A stretch of 64,000 nt of DNA from Candidatus Gastranaerophilales bacterium (GCA_944322945.1 CALUQN010000007.1:1-64000), one strand, 5' to 3'. Counted from the stretch's first letter, positions 52,706-61,689 are shown. The notes: generated by a model not told the origin, from the letters alone. Made by a program: numbers and translations.

Positions 52706-55375
52706 ATGGAATTGAGCAGACTGCTTGAATATTTTGAAACTAAGATAAATAAAGAACTTGGCGAGGATGATGTTTTTCTGAAAAAGTATCAGAAAAAAGC
52801 TAATTCTGTGTTCACTGAAAAAGATTTCGAGGCTCTAAAGAAGGATTTGAGTACGTTTGCAGAAATAGACTTCAACACAAACGACATCTCAGAAGCTGAA
52901 TTAATTCAATTGTTCAATTCAAAAGTTGAAGAAAAAGACAAGGAGTACAGCGTCTCTCAATTTATGGATAAGCTGGAAGAAAATATGAAAAAAGCAGGTA
53001 TAGAGCCTTTTGATGAAACTAAAGCTCCGAAAAATATTTCTTCGTTTCAGGCTCAACCTGTAGTGGAAGATGCAACACTGACACCTGATGAACTTGCCCT
53101 AAAAGAGAAGTATTCAAAACAATTTAATTTAGACCTTTCACCCTATGAAGTGAAAAGCATTGCAAAATTGGACGAACAAGGCATAAAAAGACTTGATGAA
53201 TTATATGCTCAACTTCCGCAGGATGAAGACAGTAAATTTGAAATGGGAGATAGATATCATGCAAATTTTCTTGCCGCTTTAGTAAGTGATGCTGATGATG
53301 AACAGTTTAAAGTTATAAAAGATATATTATCTAAAGGGATGACTCCGTTTGATTTAATGGGAGTAGCTTTGCTTGATAATAGTATTGATAAATTAAATAT
53401 GCTGAATGAGCTGACAGACCATTTATCACAGGGAAAAACAAGTGAAGAAGCAACCCAATTTATATATGAAAACGGTTACAAGTTGACGGAGAGTCTGCTT
53501 GATGATAAAAGTGCCCAAAATATGAAAGCAATTTTGAGTCACTGTAAAGATGAGATTACACCGGAAAATATTTCATATATAAATAAAATATGCCAAGACG
53601 CCTCACCGGAAAATATAGATAAGGCAGCACAGCTTATTTTGCTGCTAAAAGGAAATATTCAAGATACTTATGACATAATATCTATTGCAAACCTTGAAGA
53701 TGATGAATTTGCAGAGGCAAAAGAACTTCTGCAAAATCCGGAGTATGAAAATGTAAATATTCCGTCATTACTGAAAGCAAAACCGGAGATGCGTGATAGA
53801 ATTAAAAACTTTGTAGATATACACAATGGTGCAATCGGCATTGTCGAGTATGAAATGCTCACAAATATGAATGAGAAAGATTTTTCCGCTCTTGAAAATA
53901 TATCCGGTATAAAATTTAATGATAAAGCAATTAGTGCAGAATTGGAAATTCGTCTGGCAAAATGTTCTAAAGAAGCTATAGAAAAGATTAAACAAATTGC
54001 AGCAAGCAGCGTTAAAATTTCGCCTGAATTGCTGATATTTATGGCAGAGGCAAATGATGAGACTCTCAATAACTTTGTAGTACAGCATCCAGATTATACA
54101 TACAAAATTGATAATATGAAAAATACAATGAATATAACAATACCGAAAGAAGGTGACAATTCGCCATTCCCTCAGCCTCTATCAACCGGACATATAATCA
54201 GATATAATAAAAACAGCAGACAGTTTGACATTATAGGTAATGATGTTGAAGAGCACGGTTATGAAAAACAAGTCACAAATACTAGTCAAACAAGAAGCCA
54301 AACCGTCGAATATAAACGAATTGCTTCCGGTTTTGGTGACAGAAGGGATATTGTAACCAACCAGAAAATAGATATATATGATGACAACGGCAAAAAAATA
54401 AAAACTGAAATATATGAACCCGGTGCCCATGACGGAATCCCAAATATCACGGAAATTGATACAGACGGAAATAAAAAAGTTTTGCAGAAATCAACAATTG
54501 ACGCGCAGGGAAATATTAAAGTCGAAAAAGATTTCACCTCTGTTGGCGGTACAAGGACACGTTTTCAGAGCATTGAAGATGATAACGGCAACCGCCGCTC
54601 ATTCTACAAGATTACTGATAAAGACGGAAATGTTCTGCTGGATAGAGTGCAAACATTTTCAGTTCTCGGCGAAAATAAGTTCCAATCCTCACTCAATGGC
54701 AAAAGCTGGGATATTGAATATAAAGATGACAATACTGTTACGGTAAAAGATAATCAAACCGGTAAAATTACAACCATTCCGCTGGAAGATAAAATTACAC
54801 CGGAAGACAGAAATACAATGCTGAATATTTTAAAAAGCCTCAGCGGTGAGCAACTATTGATTATGGATGAAAACAATATTGATTCACTAATTTGGGGCGG
54901 AGACGACAGGTTTTCAAATTCCTGGATGAATAATGCCTACTGGAACACGGTAGAAGAAAAGATTTATTTTGGCGGTAATACAATTTCAACAACACAAGAA
55001 GAATTCTTGCAAAAAAATATTTCGACTTTGTATCATGAATACGGACACTTTATAGATGCCTCATCAGCAGGGGAGAATGGTAATCAGGTATCAGGCAGCG
55101 AAAGGCTTAAAAAAATCTTTGAAGAAGAATTTGCGGATTTCAAAAAAGTGGCTACAACTGAAGAAGAAATTTTTATAGACTACTTTACCGGTACTGTTGA
55201 AGGAGACTGGCGCGGTGCACAGGAGCGGTTTGCGGAAACAAATATGCTTTTACATACCAATCCGTGTGATCTGACCGCCACAAGAGCATACTATTTGCAG
55301 CGTTATTTCCCGCGCACAGTTGCAGCTATTTCGGAAGAAATAACCAAAATGGAAGAAAAAGCTCAGAACAACTAA
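52706..55375 (+). CDS. Large helical-repeat protein with C-terminal HEYGH metalloprotease-like domain
   Basis: 889 residues, no signal peptide. Residues 1-120 are charged helices. About 130-480 are a series of short helical repeats (ALLDNSIDKLNMLNEL, ISYINKICQDASPENIDKAA). About 490-690 are beta-rich with repeats of D-x-x-G-N/K-x (DDNGKKIKTE, TDGNKKV, DAQGNIKV), loosely like YD/RHS-type repeats. Near the C-terminus, LYHEYGHFIDASS has a zinc-binding HExxH at 777-781, and E840 or E844 in QERFAETNM may be the third ligand, as in lethal-factor-like gluzincins. It could be an exported toxin or a processing protease. The identity is inference. Confidence 0.6.
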   Translation: MELSRLLEYFETKINKELGEDDVFLKKYQKKANSVFTEKDFEALKKDLSTFAEIDFNTNDISEAELIQLFNSKVEEKDKEYSVSQFMDKLEENMKKAGIEPFDETKAPKNISSFQAQPVVEDATLTPDELALKEKYSKQFNLDLSPYEVKSIAKLDEQGIKRLDELYAQLPQDEDSKFEMGDRYHANFLAALVSDADDEQFKVIKDILSKGMTPFDLMGVALLDNSIDKLNMLNELTDHLSQGKTSEEATQFIYENGYKLTESLLDDKSAQNMKAILSHCKDEITPENISYINKICQDASPENIDKAAQLILLLKGNIQDTYDIISIANLEDDEFAEAKELLQNPEYENVNIPSLLKAKPEMRDRIKNFVDIHNGAIGIVEYEMLTNMNEKDFSALENISGIKFNDKAISAELEIRLAKCSKEAIEKIKQIAASSVKISPELLIFMAEANDETLNNFVVQHPDYTYKIDNMKNTMNITIPKEGDNSPFPQPLSTGHIIRYNKNSRQFDIIGNDVEEHGYEKQVTNTSQTRSQTVEYKRIASGFGDRRDIVTNQKIDIYDDNGKKIKTEIYEPGAHDGIPNITEIDTDGNKKVLQKSTIDAQGNIKVEKDFTSVGGTRTRFQSIEDDNGNRRSFYKITDKDGNVLLDRVQTFSVLGENKFQSSLNGKSWDIEYKDDNTVTVKDNQTGKITTIPLEDKITPEDRNTMLNILKSLSGEQLLIMDENNIDSLIWGGDDRFSNSWMNNAYWNTVEEKIYFGGNTISTTQEEFLQKNISTLYHEYGHFIDASSAGENGNQVSGSERLKKIFEEEFADFKKVATTEEEIFIDYFTGTVEGDWRGAQERFAETNMLLHTNPCDLTATRAYYLQRYFPRTVAAISEEITKMEEKAQNN

Positions 55376-55420
55376 AATTATATATCCCACACAGCGGCAG
55401 GTATTTTTTGATTAATTTCA

Positions 55421-55429
55421 TGATAAAAT
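55421..55429 (+). promoter_or_regulatory. Extended -10 element, leaderless start of the prenyl synthase gene
   Basis: TGATAAAAT, 7 bases before the ATG at 55437. No Shine-Dalgarno. Confidence 0.5.
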
Positions 55430-55436
55430 TCAATTT

Positions 55437-56294
55437 ATGGGATTTAACGAAGAATATAACAAAATTTTTGAGCTTGTAAAAGCTGATATATCAAAAGTTT
55501 CAGAGGAATTACAAAACTCTATTTCTATAAAAGAGCCGCTTTACACCCCGCTAAACTATATTATTTCAGCGCCTTCAAAACATATCCGCGCACTGTCTGC
55601 TTTTTTGTATCTGAGAGCTAACAATATAAATATTGATTTTGTGCATATAAAACTTCAAGCCGCAGTTGAATTGATTCACAATGCTTCACTAATCCACGAC
55701 GATATTATTGACGAAAGCAGTACAAGAAGAAACGAAAAAACACTCAATACACTGTTTGATAATAAGTTGGCTGTTCTTGCGGGGGATTATCTGCTTGCTG
55801 CAGCATTGAATAAACTGGACGAGATAAAAAACTTTGAAGTTACCGGTTTGTTTGCTGAAATAATGAAAACAATGTGCCTCGGTGAAATCAACCAGTATTT
55901 TGCAAGATATAAAACAGTAACAATAGAAGAATATATAGATAAATCACGCAGCAAAACCGCCTCACTTTTTCAAGCTGCAATTGAAGGCAGTGCAATACTT
56001 TCCGGCATGCTATCACGCGTCGAGGCAAAAGAATTTGCACTTAACCTCGGAATTGCTTTCCAGATAAGAGATGATTTAATAAACTATAAAACTACCCGCA
56101 CAGATTTACAGTCAGGAATATATACAGCCCCCGTAATTTTAGGTCAAACTTCCGGCGGCAGTGACGGTATTGAAAAAACGCTGCGATTGTTGAATAATTA
56201 TATTGATAAATCTTTTGATTTACTGGATAAAATTGAAAATAATACGTTTAAAGAAGCGCTCGTTGCGCTATTGGAGCTTTTGAAGCATGAATAA
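55437..56294 (+). CDS. Trans-isoprenyl diphosphate synthase family protein
   Basis: 285 residues of the all-helical polyprenyl synthetase fold. The first Asp-rich motif LIHDDIIDESSTRR (D88, D89, D92) is intact. The second reads DDLIN (D212, D213, N216) where DDxxD is usual, and the GGKRxRP motif is replaced by APSKHIRAL. The enzyme would chain isopentenyl diphosphate units for quinones or carrier lipids, but these changes may alter chain length or activity. It overlaps lepB by 8 bases, so the two are cotranscribed. Confidence 0.82.
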   Translation: MGFNEEYNKIFELVKADISKVSEELQNSISIKEPLYTPLNYIISAPSKHIRALSAFLYLRANNINIDFVHIKLQAAVELIHNASLIHDDIIDESSTRRNEKTLNTLFDNKLAVLAGDYLLAAALNKLDEIKNFEVTGLFAEIMKTMCLGEINQYFARYKTVTIEEYIDKSRSKTASLFQAAIEGSAILSGMLSRVEAKEFALNLGIAFQIRDDLINYKTTRTDLQSGIYTAPVILGQTSGGSDGIEKTLRLLNNYIDKSFDLLDKIENNTFKEALVALLELLKHE

Positions 56295-56919
56295 AGAGGA
56301 ATTAAAAATTTTATACGAAAAATACCGTCCGGCAATCAAAGAAACTGTTGAAACAGTAGTTTTTGTAATAGTGATGGTAATTATAATCAGATTTTTCTTA
56401 GGGGAAATCCGCTGGATACCGTCAGGTTCTATGAAACCAACCCTGATAGAAGGCGACAGAATTTTTGTGGAAAGATTTTCAAGATTTTACAAAACGCCTG
56501 AACGCGGTGACATAATGGTTTTTTATCCACCGGCAGAACCGCTTAAAAATACACCTTGGAAATTATTCTCGCGTCTTACGGGATTTTTCTGCAAAGATAT
56601 TGCATATATCAAACGTGTAATCGGTATGCCAGGCGATAAGTTTGAAATTAAAGTCGATAATACAGGCAAGAATACTGTTTATATAAATGACAAACCACTT
56701 GACGAACCATACGTCAGAAGCCCCTATGAATACCCTGTTTGTACAGAGGCTATGTATTGCGGCCCTTTTGTAATCCCTGAACATAAATATTTTATGATGG
56801 GCGATAATAGAGGTAACTCTCAAGACAGCCGCTACTGGGGATTTTTAGATGAAAAACGATTTGTCGGAAAAGCCGTCTTCAGGTTTTGGCCTGTCACAAG
56901 AATTCATACATTGAATTAA
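56287..56919 (+). CDS. lepB: Signal peptidase I
   Basis: 210 residues. It removes signal peptides on the outer face of the inner membrane. One N-terminal membrane segment (about 20-38) is followed by the Ser/Lys dyad: S48 in IPSGSMKPTL and K109 in YIKRVIGMPGD. MGDNRGNSQDSRYWG is the conserved box E. It ends the prenyl synthase operon. Confidence 0.95.
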   Translation: MNKEELKILYEKYRPAIKETVETVVFVIVMVIIIRFFLGEIRWIPSGSMKPTLIEGDRIFVERFSRFYKTPERGDIMVFYPPAEPLKNTPWKLFSRLTGFFCKDIAYIKRVIGMPGDKFEIKVDNTGKNTVYINDKPLDEPYVRSPYEYPVCTEAMYCGPFVIPEHKYFMMGDNRGNSQDSRYWGFLDEKRFVGKAVFRFWPVTRIHTLN

Positions 56920-56926
56920 TAAAAAT

Positions 56927-56956
56927 AAAAAGCCCGATTTTTAGATCGGGCTTTTT
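56927..56956. terminator. Bidirectional terminator between lepB and the 56970 gene
   Basis: AAAAAGCCCGAT (56927-56938), loop TTTTAG, ATCGGGCTTTTT (56945-56956). The A and T runs make it work on both strands, and genes converge on it. Confidence 0.9.
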
Positions 56957-56969
56957 CAGTAAATAAACA

Positions 56970-57338
56970 TTAACTCAACATGTGATAATATTTCATATAA
57001 TCGGCTAAAATTAACGAGCTTGTTCCGTTTGCCAGTGTCGCTTTTATAGTCTGGTCTTTATCGCTCTGCGCCGTATCCTTAACCATATCTGTTTCTTTTG
57101 TTTTTTGGTTAGCGACTTCTTGTGTTTTAACTTCGTTTATAAAATCGTTAATAGTTTTTTCAACTTCTTGCAGCTTAGCTTTGTCTCCCTCAAAAGAGCC
57201 TGTTGATTTTACTCCGGCTTCTTCGAGGCTCTGCAGAATACTGCTCCATTCCTGATAGTTTGGAACCTGCATTCCTTGCGATGCGGCTGCGGCTTTGATT
57301 TCTTCCAAATCTTCTATACCGTTAACCTTGTTTGCCAT
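56970..57338 (-). CDS. Unknown small helical protein
   Basis: 122 residues, helical and rich in Lys, Glu, Ala and Gln, without membrane segment or signal. It opens MANKVNGIEDLEEIKAAAAS, and residues 50-85 could form a coiled coil. GAGG lies 6 bases before the ATG. I do not recognise a family. Confidence 0.65.
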   Translation of the reverse strand: MANKVNGIEDLEEIKAAAASQGMQVPNYQEWSSILQSLEEAGVKSTGSFEGDKAKLQEVEKTINDFINEVKTQEVANQKTKETDMVKDTAQSDKDQTIKATLANGTSSLILADYMKYYHMLS

Positions 57339-57712
57339 GTTTACCTCGCTGTTTTCTTAACGTCTTAACTATATATATAAAAAATATACAACTTTTGTAA
57401 TTTCAAAGAAAATAAAAATCTTAACAAAAATTTACAAATTTTAAAGAATGCAACACTGATTTATTATATAAAAATGCAACACATTAAAAGTATTAAGAAA
57501 AATTTACAAAAAGCCGGAAAGTTGCATTCCAAAGATATTTTGAACAAGCGGATAAATATTGATTGAGTGGTGTATTTATAAAAACAATCAAGAAAGAAAA
57601 AGAAACTTCCGGTTTTAATCAGCGTGAAACCGCTTGCAAATAAATATTTTGCGAGTAAGATTAGAATAGCGCCGTAACAGGTGCATAATTTACAGCCGAA
57701 AAAGAGGAAACT
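57339..57712 (+). promoter_or_regulatory. 374-base upstream region and leader of the ribosomal operon
   Basis: No gene. The region holds AT-rich promoter-like sequence (TATTATATAAA near 57462-57472, with no clear -35). It also has a long-range stem, CCGGAAAGTT (57514-57523) with AACTTCCGG (57604-57612), and a hairpin, CTTGCAAA (57633-57640) with TTTGCGAG (57648-57655). AATGCAACAC appears twice (near 57447 and 57473). It may hold a regulatory leader for infA and the genes that follow. Confidence 0.45.
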
Positions 57713-57928
57713 ATGGCAAAAGACGTAATAGAATTAGAAGGTACGATTATAGAATCAATGCCTAACGCTATGTTCAGAGTTAAATTGGAAAATGACCACG
57801 AAATTTTAGCTCATATATCCGGCAAAATCAGAAAAAATTTCATAAGAATTCTGCCGGGCGATAAAGTTAAAGTAGAAATGACACCATACGATTTAACCAG
57901 AGGAAGAATCACCTTCCGTCTGAAATAA
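57713..57928 (+). CDS. infA: Translation initiation factor IF-1
   Basis: 71 residues, one OB-fold domain. It binds the A site of the 30S subunit during initiation. [30 protein letters not shown] and [18 protein letters not shown] are the standard sequence. AGAGGAAA is a good ribosome binding site. It is the first gene of the ribosomal operon here; secY, adk and map, often upstream in other bacteria, are not. Confidence 0.97.
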   Translation: MAKDVIELEGTIIESMPNAMFRVKLENDHEILAHISGKIRKNFIRILPGDKVKVEMTPYDLTRGRITFRLK

Positions 57929-57970
57929 CAAAAAATCTCACGTACAAACTTATATAAAGGAAATGAAAAA

Positions 57971-58084
57971 ATGAAAGTAAGATCATCAGTAAAACCTATG
58001 TGCGATAAATGCAAGGTTATCAAAAGAAAAGGCAGAGTTGCAGTTATTTGCGAAAACCCTAAACATAAACAAAGACAGGGGTAA
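57971..58084 (+). CDS. rpmJ: Ribosomal protein L36
   Basis: 37 residues ([14 protein letters not shown] at its start, ending KHKQRQG). The zinc-ribbon ligands C11, C14, C27 and H32 are all present, so it is the zinc-binding form. An AAAGGAAAT site precedes the ATG. It follows infA by 42 bases, the usual order. Confidence 0.97.
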   Translation: MKVRSSVKPMCDKCKVIKRKGRVAVICENPKHKQRQG

Positions 58085-58286
58085 TTTCACGCTGCGCGGA
58101 TTGAAGCAGGTTTCTGTGTGAATTTACCGGAAGATATTTAACGGAAAAGCAACCACTGTGTAAATTCTGTAAATCCGCTAATCCAAAAACAAATCCCGAA
58201 TCTGCGGGGTAAACGGCAGATGGTGAGGAAGTATTTAAGCCTCATACAAAAAAAAATCTAACAACAAGTAAAGGAGAAAATATAAA
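58085..58286 (+). promoter_or_regulatory. Structured 202-base gap between rpmJ and rpsM
   Basis: No gene. Nested arms GCGGATT (58096-58102)/AATCCGC (58172-58178) and GAATTTAC (58120-58127)/GTAAATTC (58160-58167) form one long stem-loop. Two further stems, ATCTGC/GCAGAT (near 58200-58221) and TGAGG/CCTCA (near 58224-58244), follow. This is more structure than chance would give in a gap of this size and suggests a ribosomal-protein-binding leader. Confidence 0.5.
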
Positions 58287-58652
58287 ATGGCAAGACTAGC
58301 AGGGGTAGACTTACCTCGTAACAAAAGAATGATAGTAGCATTAACCTACATCTACGGTATAGGACCTAAAAGAAGTGAAAATATACTTAAAGCAACAGGC
58401 ATTTCACCTGATTTGAGAACAGATGACCTGACAGATGACGACATCAAAGTTTTAAGAAATGAACTGGCAAACTACCACATTGAAGGTGACTTGAGACGTG
58501 AAGTTACAATGCACATCAAACGTCTTCAAGAAATCGGTTCATACAGAGGTCTGAGACACAAACGCAAACTTCCTTGCCGCGGTCAAAGAACAAAAACTAA
58601 CGCAAGAACAAGACGCGGAAAGAAAACCGGACCTATCGCTAAGAAAAAATAA
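58287..58652 (+). CDS. rpsM: Ribosomal protein S13
   Basis: 121 residues. It sits in the head of the 30S subunit and touches the P-site tRNA and L5. [29 protein letters not shown] and the tail [27 protein letters not shown] are standard. AAAGGAGAAA is the ribosome binding site. Confidence 0.98.
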   Translation: MARLAGVDLPRNKRMIVALTYIYGIGPKRSENILKATGISPDLRTDDLTDDDIKVLRNELANYHIEGDLRREVTMHIKRLQEIGSYRGLRHKRKLPCRGQRTKTNARTRRGKKTGPIAKKK

Positions 58653-58751
58653 ATCTCGTGACTTGTAGATAGAAACATGTGACAGATAAAAATCAATTCA
58701 CTAAAAATAAAAGATTGAAATATAAATAATAAAAATATAAAGGAAATAAAA

Positions 58752-59138
58752 ATGGCAAGACCACAAAAAACAAAGAAAAAAGAAAAGAAAAATGTATTGC
58801 AAGGGGTTGTACACATTCAATCAACTTTCAACAATACAATCGTAACATCAACCGATACACAGGGTAATGCTATTGCTTGGGCAACAGCAGGTGCTACCGG
58901 TTTTAAAGGTGCCAGAAAAGGCACTCCGTTTGCTGCTCAATCAGCAGCAGAATTGGTTGCTAAAAAATCAATTGATCAAGGCATGAAAAAAGTAGAAGTA
59001 CACATCAAAGGACCGGGATCAGGCAGAGAAACAGCAATCAGAGCAATCCAGGCAGCAGGTTTGGAAATCACATTAATTAAAGATGTAACACCAATCCCGC
59101 ACAACGGATGCCGTCCTCCGAAAAAGAGACGTGTGTAG
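58752..59138 (+). CDS. rpsK: Ribosomal protein S11
   Basis: 128 residues. It is in the 30S platform near the decoding centre. [20 protein letters not shown] and [20 protein letters not shown] are canonical, including the isoaspartate-prone HNG. It follows rpsM after 99 bases without a visible feature other than an AT-rich stretch and an AAAGGAAAT site. Confidence 0.98.
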   Translation: MARPQKTKKKEKKNVLQGVVHIQSTFNNTIVTSTDTQGNAIAWATAGATGFKGARKGTPFAAQSAAELVAKKSIDQGMKKVEVHIKGPGSGRETAIRAIQAAGLEITLIKDVTPIPHNGCRPPKKRRV

Positions 59139-59511
59139 CGTGAGCAAGCTGAGGGCGATGGCTTTGCAGAGTTGGCTTGCGTGAGCAAGACAAGCAGGCA
59201 AAGACAAGACCCGTAAAAGCAAGCGAACAAAGCAATATAACTTCCTAAGCTCAGTTTGAGCGAAATCAAATCAGTAAAAATTTGAATAAGCAAAAACAAT
59301 GGGCATGAAAAATGAATATCCGAATTGAACAACCATAACACATAAATCACAGATAGTTTGGTAGAAGTTTCGGGTAAAATCAAATGAATATAAAGACAGT
59401 CTGCATATAAAGCAGAAAATAAAAAAACAGTAACCAACCGCGGGGGCTTGCGTGAATAGTCCAAACGCAAACCATAGACGCCCCGCACAAGCAAAAGGAG
59501 AAAATTAAAAA
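59139..59511 (+). promoter_or_regulatory. 373-base structured gap before rpsD, candidate S4 binding site
   Basis: No convincing gene. Two copies of GCGTGAGCAAG (59139-59149 and 59179-59189), the second forming CTTGC-GTGA-GCAAG with a GNRA-type loop. A strong compound stem lies 25 bases before rpsD: GCGGGGGC (59440-59447)/GCCCCGC (59480-59486) enclosing TTGCGT (59448-59453)/ACGCAA (59465-59470). S4 represses its own synthesis in other bacteria by binding such mRNA structures; applying this here is inference. Confidence 0.5.
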
Positions 59512-60114
59512 ATGGCTAGATACACAGGACCATCCAACAAATTATTCAGAAACAAAAGAGTAAAAGATATTTCAAACAGAAAATTAACATCTTCAATGAG
59601 ACAAAATGCTTCAGGACAACACGGCGCAGTCAGAAAGAAACTTTCTGAATACGCACTTCACCTGGCAGAAAAACAAAAAATCAGATTTACCTACCTTGTA
59701 AGCGAAAAACAATTCGCCAAATACTATGCAGAAGCAGCAAGAAGAAAAGGGGTTACAGGTACAATTCTGTTACAATTACTGGAATCAAGACTTGACAACG
59801 TATTATACAAAGCAGGTTTTGGTATCACCCGCAAACAAACACGTCAAATCGTTAACCACGGTCACGTGCTCGTTAACGGCAAAAAAGTTGATATTCCTTC
59901 ATACTTACTTAAAGCAGGCGATGTAATTACTGTAAAAACAAGAAGCACAGGTTTCATGAAATCAGTAGCAGAAATGATTGATATGGCTTGCGCACCAGCC
60001 TGGATGACTATTGACAAAGAAGCACAAAAAATCACCTTCGATAGAATTCCGGAAAGAGAAGAATTAGATCCGGAAATCAAAGAACAACTCGTAATCGAAT
60101 ACTATTCTAAATAG
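59512..60114 (+). CDS. rpsD: Ribosomal protein S4
   Basis: 200 residues. It is a 30S assembly initiator that binds 16S rRNA. The N-terminal part has no zinc-binding cysteines, so it is the zinc-free form. LESRLDNVLYKAGFGITRKQTRQIVNHGHVLVNGKKV is the S4 RNA-binding domain. AAAAGGAGAAA precedes the ATG. Confidence 0.98.
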   Translation: MARYTGPSNKLFRNKRVKDISNRKLTSSMRQNASGQHGAVRKKLSEYALHLAEKQKIRFTYLVSEKQFAKYYAEAARRKGVTGTILLQLLESRLDNVLYKAGFGITRKQTRQIVNHGHVLVNGKKVDIPSYLLKAGDVITVKTRSTGFMKSVAEMIDMACAPAWMTIDKEAQKITFDRIPEREELDPEIKEQLVIEYYSK

Positions 60115-60217
60115 TAAAGGGAGTTGAGGGGGAAACTTGAAACAAGCAAACCTCCGTTAACCTCGAGTGAAAGTTCACTCAAAATATAGTTAACAAAAAA
60201 ACTAGGAGATTAAAAGA
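60115..60217 (+). promoter_or_regulatory. Gap before rpoA with a hairpin
   Basis: GAGTGA and TCACTC (near 60166-60181) form a short stem, flanked by two GTTAAC copies (near 60156 and 60189) that can also pair. An AGGAG site precedes rpoA. No gene. Confidence 0.35.
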
Positions 60218-61213
60218 ATGGAATTAAAAATTAAATGTGTTAATACAACAACAAGTTCTGACGGATCACAATACGGAAAATTTGTAATTGAACCCTTGGC
60301 AAAAGGATTCGGTACAACAATCGGTAACTCACTGAGACGTGTATTGCTTTCAAGCCTTGAAGGAACCGCAGTAACATCAGCAAGAATCGAAGGTATTACT
60401 CACGAGTACACAGCAATTCCGGGTGTACTTGAGGATGTCATTGATGTAATGCTCAACCTCAAAGGTTTGGTTGTAAAAACTGATTCAAAAGAACCTCAGC
60501 ACCTGAGAATTGATGTAGATAAACCGGGTGCGGTATTAGCAAGTGATATCCAGCTTCCTGCAGGCGTAAAAGTTGTTAACCCTGACTGGTTAATTTGTAC
60601 AGTAGCAGACGGCGGCAGCTTCCACGCAGACGTTGTTGTAGAAACAGGCAAAGGCTATGTACCTCACGATGTTCCTAGAGATTCAAAGGCAACATCAATT
60701 GATGTACTTCCTATTGACGCAACATTTATGCCAATCAAAAGAGTAAGCTACAATGTTGAACCGACCCGTGTTGGTGATTCCATAGATTTTGATAAATTGA
60801 CCCTTGAAATATGGTCAAATGGCTCAATTGACGTATCAACAGCATTAAGCCAGGCTTCAAATCTGTTAATTGATCACTTTATGCAAATCGCTGCAATCAC
60901 TGGTCAGCAAGCAATGTCTCCTTCAATAGATCTGGACGAAGAAATTTCTGAAGAATCAAGCGTTCCGACAATGACAATTGAAGAATTGGAATTGTCAGTC
61001 AGAGCATACAACTGCCTGAAACGTGCAAGCATCAATTCTATGAGTGAATTGCTTAAAAAATCAGAACACGACTTGCTTAACATTAAAAACTTCGGTAAAA
61101 AATCTTCTGATGAAGTAATCGAAAGACTTCACCACTTTGGTTTAGACCTTGCTCCGAACCCTGAAGAAGATGAAGAAGTAGCAGCAGCTCCGGCAGAAGA
61201 AACCGCAGAATAA
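60218..61213 (+). CDS. rpoA: RNA polymerase alpha subunit
   Basis: 331 residues. The N-terminal domain (1-230; LAKGFGTTIGNSLRRVLLSSLEG) dimerises and scaffolds the polymerase. The C-terminal domain (about 248-315; ELSVRAYNCLKRASINSMSELL and NIKNFGKKSSDEVIERL) binds UP elements and activators. A Glu/Ala-rich tail ends the protein. AGGAG precedes the ATG. Confidence 0.98.
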   Translation: MELKIKCVNTTTSSDGSQYGKFVIEPLAKGFGTTIGNSLRRVLLSSLEGTAVTSARIEGITHEYTAIPGVLEDVIDVMLNLKGLVVKTDSKEPQHLRIDVDKPGAVLASDIQLPAGVKVVNPDWLICTVADGGSFHADVVVETGKGYVPHDVPRDSKATSIDVLPIDATFMPIKRVSYNVEPTRVGDSIDFDKLTLEIWSNGSIDVSTALSQASNLLIDHFMQIAAITGQQAMSPSIDLDEEISEESSVPTMTIEELELSVRAYNCLKRASINSMSELLKKSEHDLLNIKNFGKKSSDEVIERLHHFGLDLAPNPEEDEEVAAAPAEETAE

Positions 61214-61258
61214 CCAAATTAAAAGCAAAATAATAACATAATATAAAGGACAAAAACA

Positions 61259-61687
61259 ATGAGACACATGACAAAAAAACATACGCTGGGAAAAGCACAA
61301 GACCAAAGAAAAGCTTTGTTGCGTGCATTAGCGACTGAACTTTTTGTACACGGTGAAATCAAAACAACAATGGCAAGAGCAAAAGCTTTGAGACCATACG
61401 CAGAAGAGATTATCACACTTGCAAAAAGAGGCGACCTCCACGCTCGCCGTCAAGCCGCTAAATTCATCTACGACAAAGAAATCGGTCAATTCATGGACTT
61501 AGCAACCGGCGAAATATTCGAAGCACAGAACGCAGAGAAAAAATTAGCACCGCAAACAGTTCTTAGAAAATTGTTTGTAATTATCGGCAAAAAATATTCA
61601 GATCGCCAGGGCGGATATACAAGAATATACCGCTTGCCGCCGAGACGCGGTGACGCTTCTGAAATGGCATTAATCCAATTGGTATAA
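61259..61687 (+). CDS. rplQ: Ribosomal protein L17
   Basis: 142 residues. It lies near the exit tunnel of the 50S subunit. [34 protein letters not shown] is the family core; the length exceeds the shortest bacterial forms by some 15-20 residues in the C-terminal half. It follows rpoA by 45 bases with an AAAGGA site. Confidence 0.97.
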   Translation: MRHMTKKHTLGKAQDQRKALLRALATELFVHGEIKTTMARAKALRPYAEEIITLAKRGDLHARRQAAKFIYDKEIGQFMDLATGEIFEAQNAEKKLAPQTVLRKLFVIIGKKYSDRQGGYTRIYRLPPRRGDASEMALIQLV

Positions 61688-61689
61688 CC

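Noticed and set aside
58976-59494. 172-codon minus-strand frame across rpsK and the gap
   Set aside because: It lies largely opposite rpsK and the structured leader, has no ribosome binding site, and the translation looks random.
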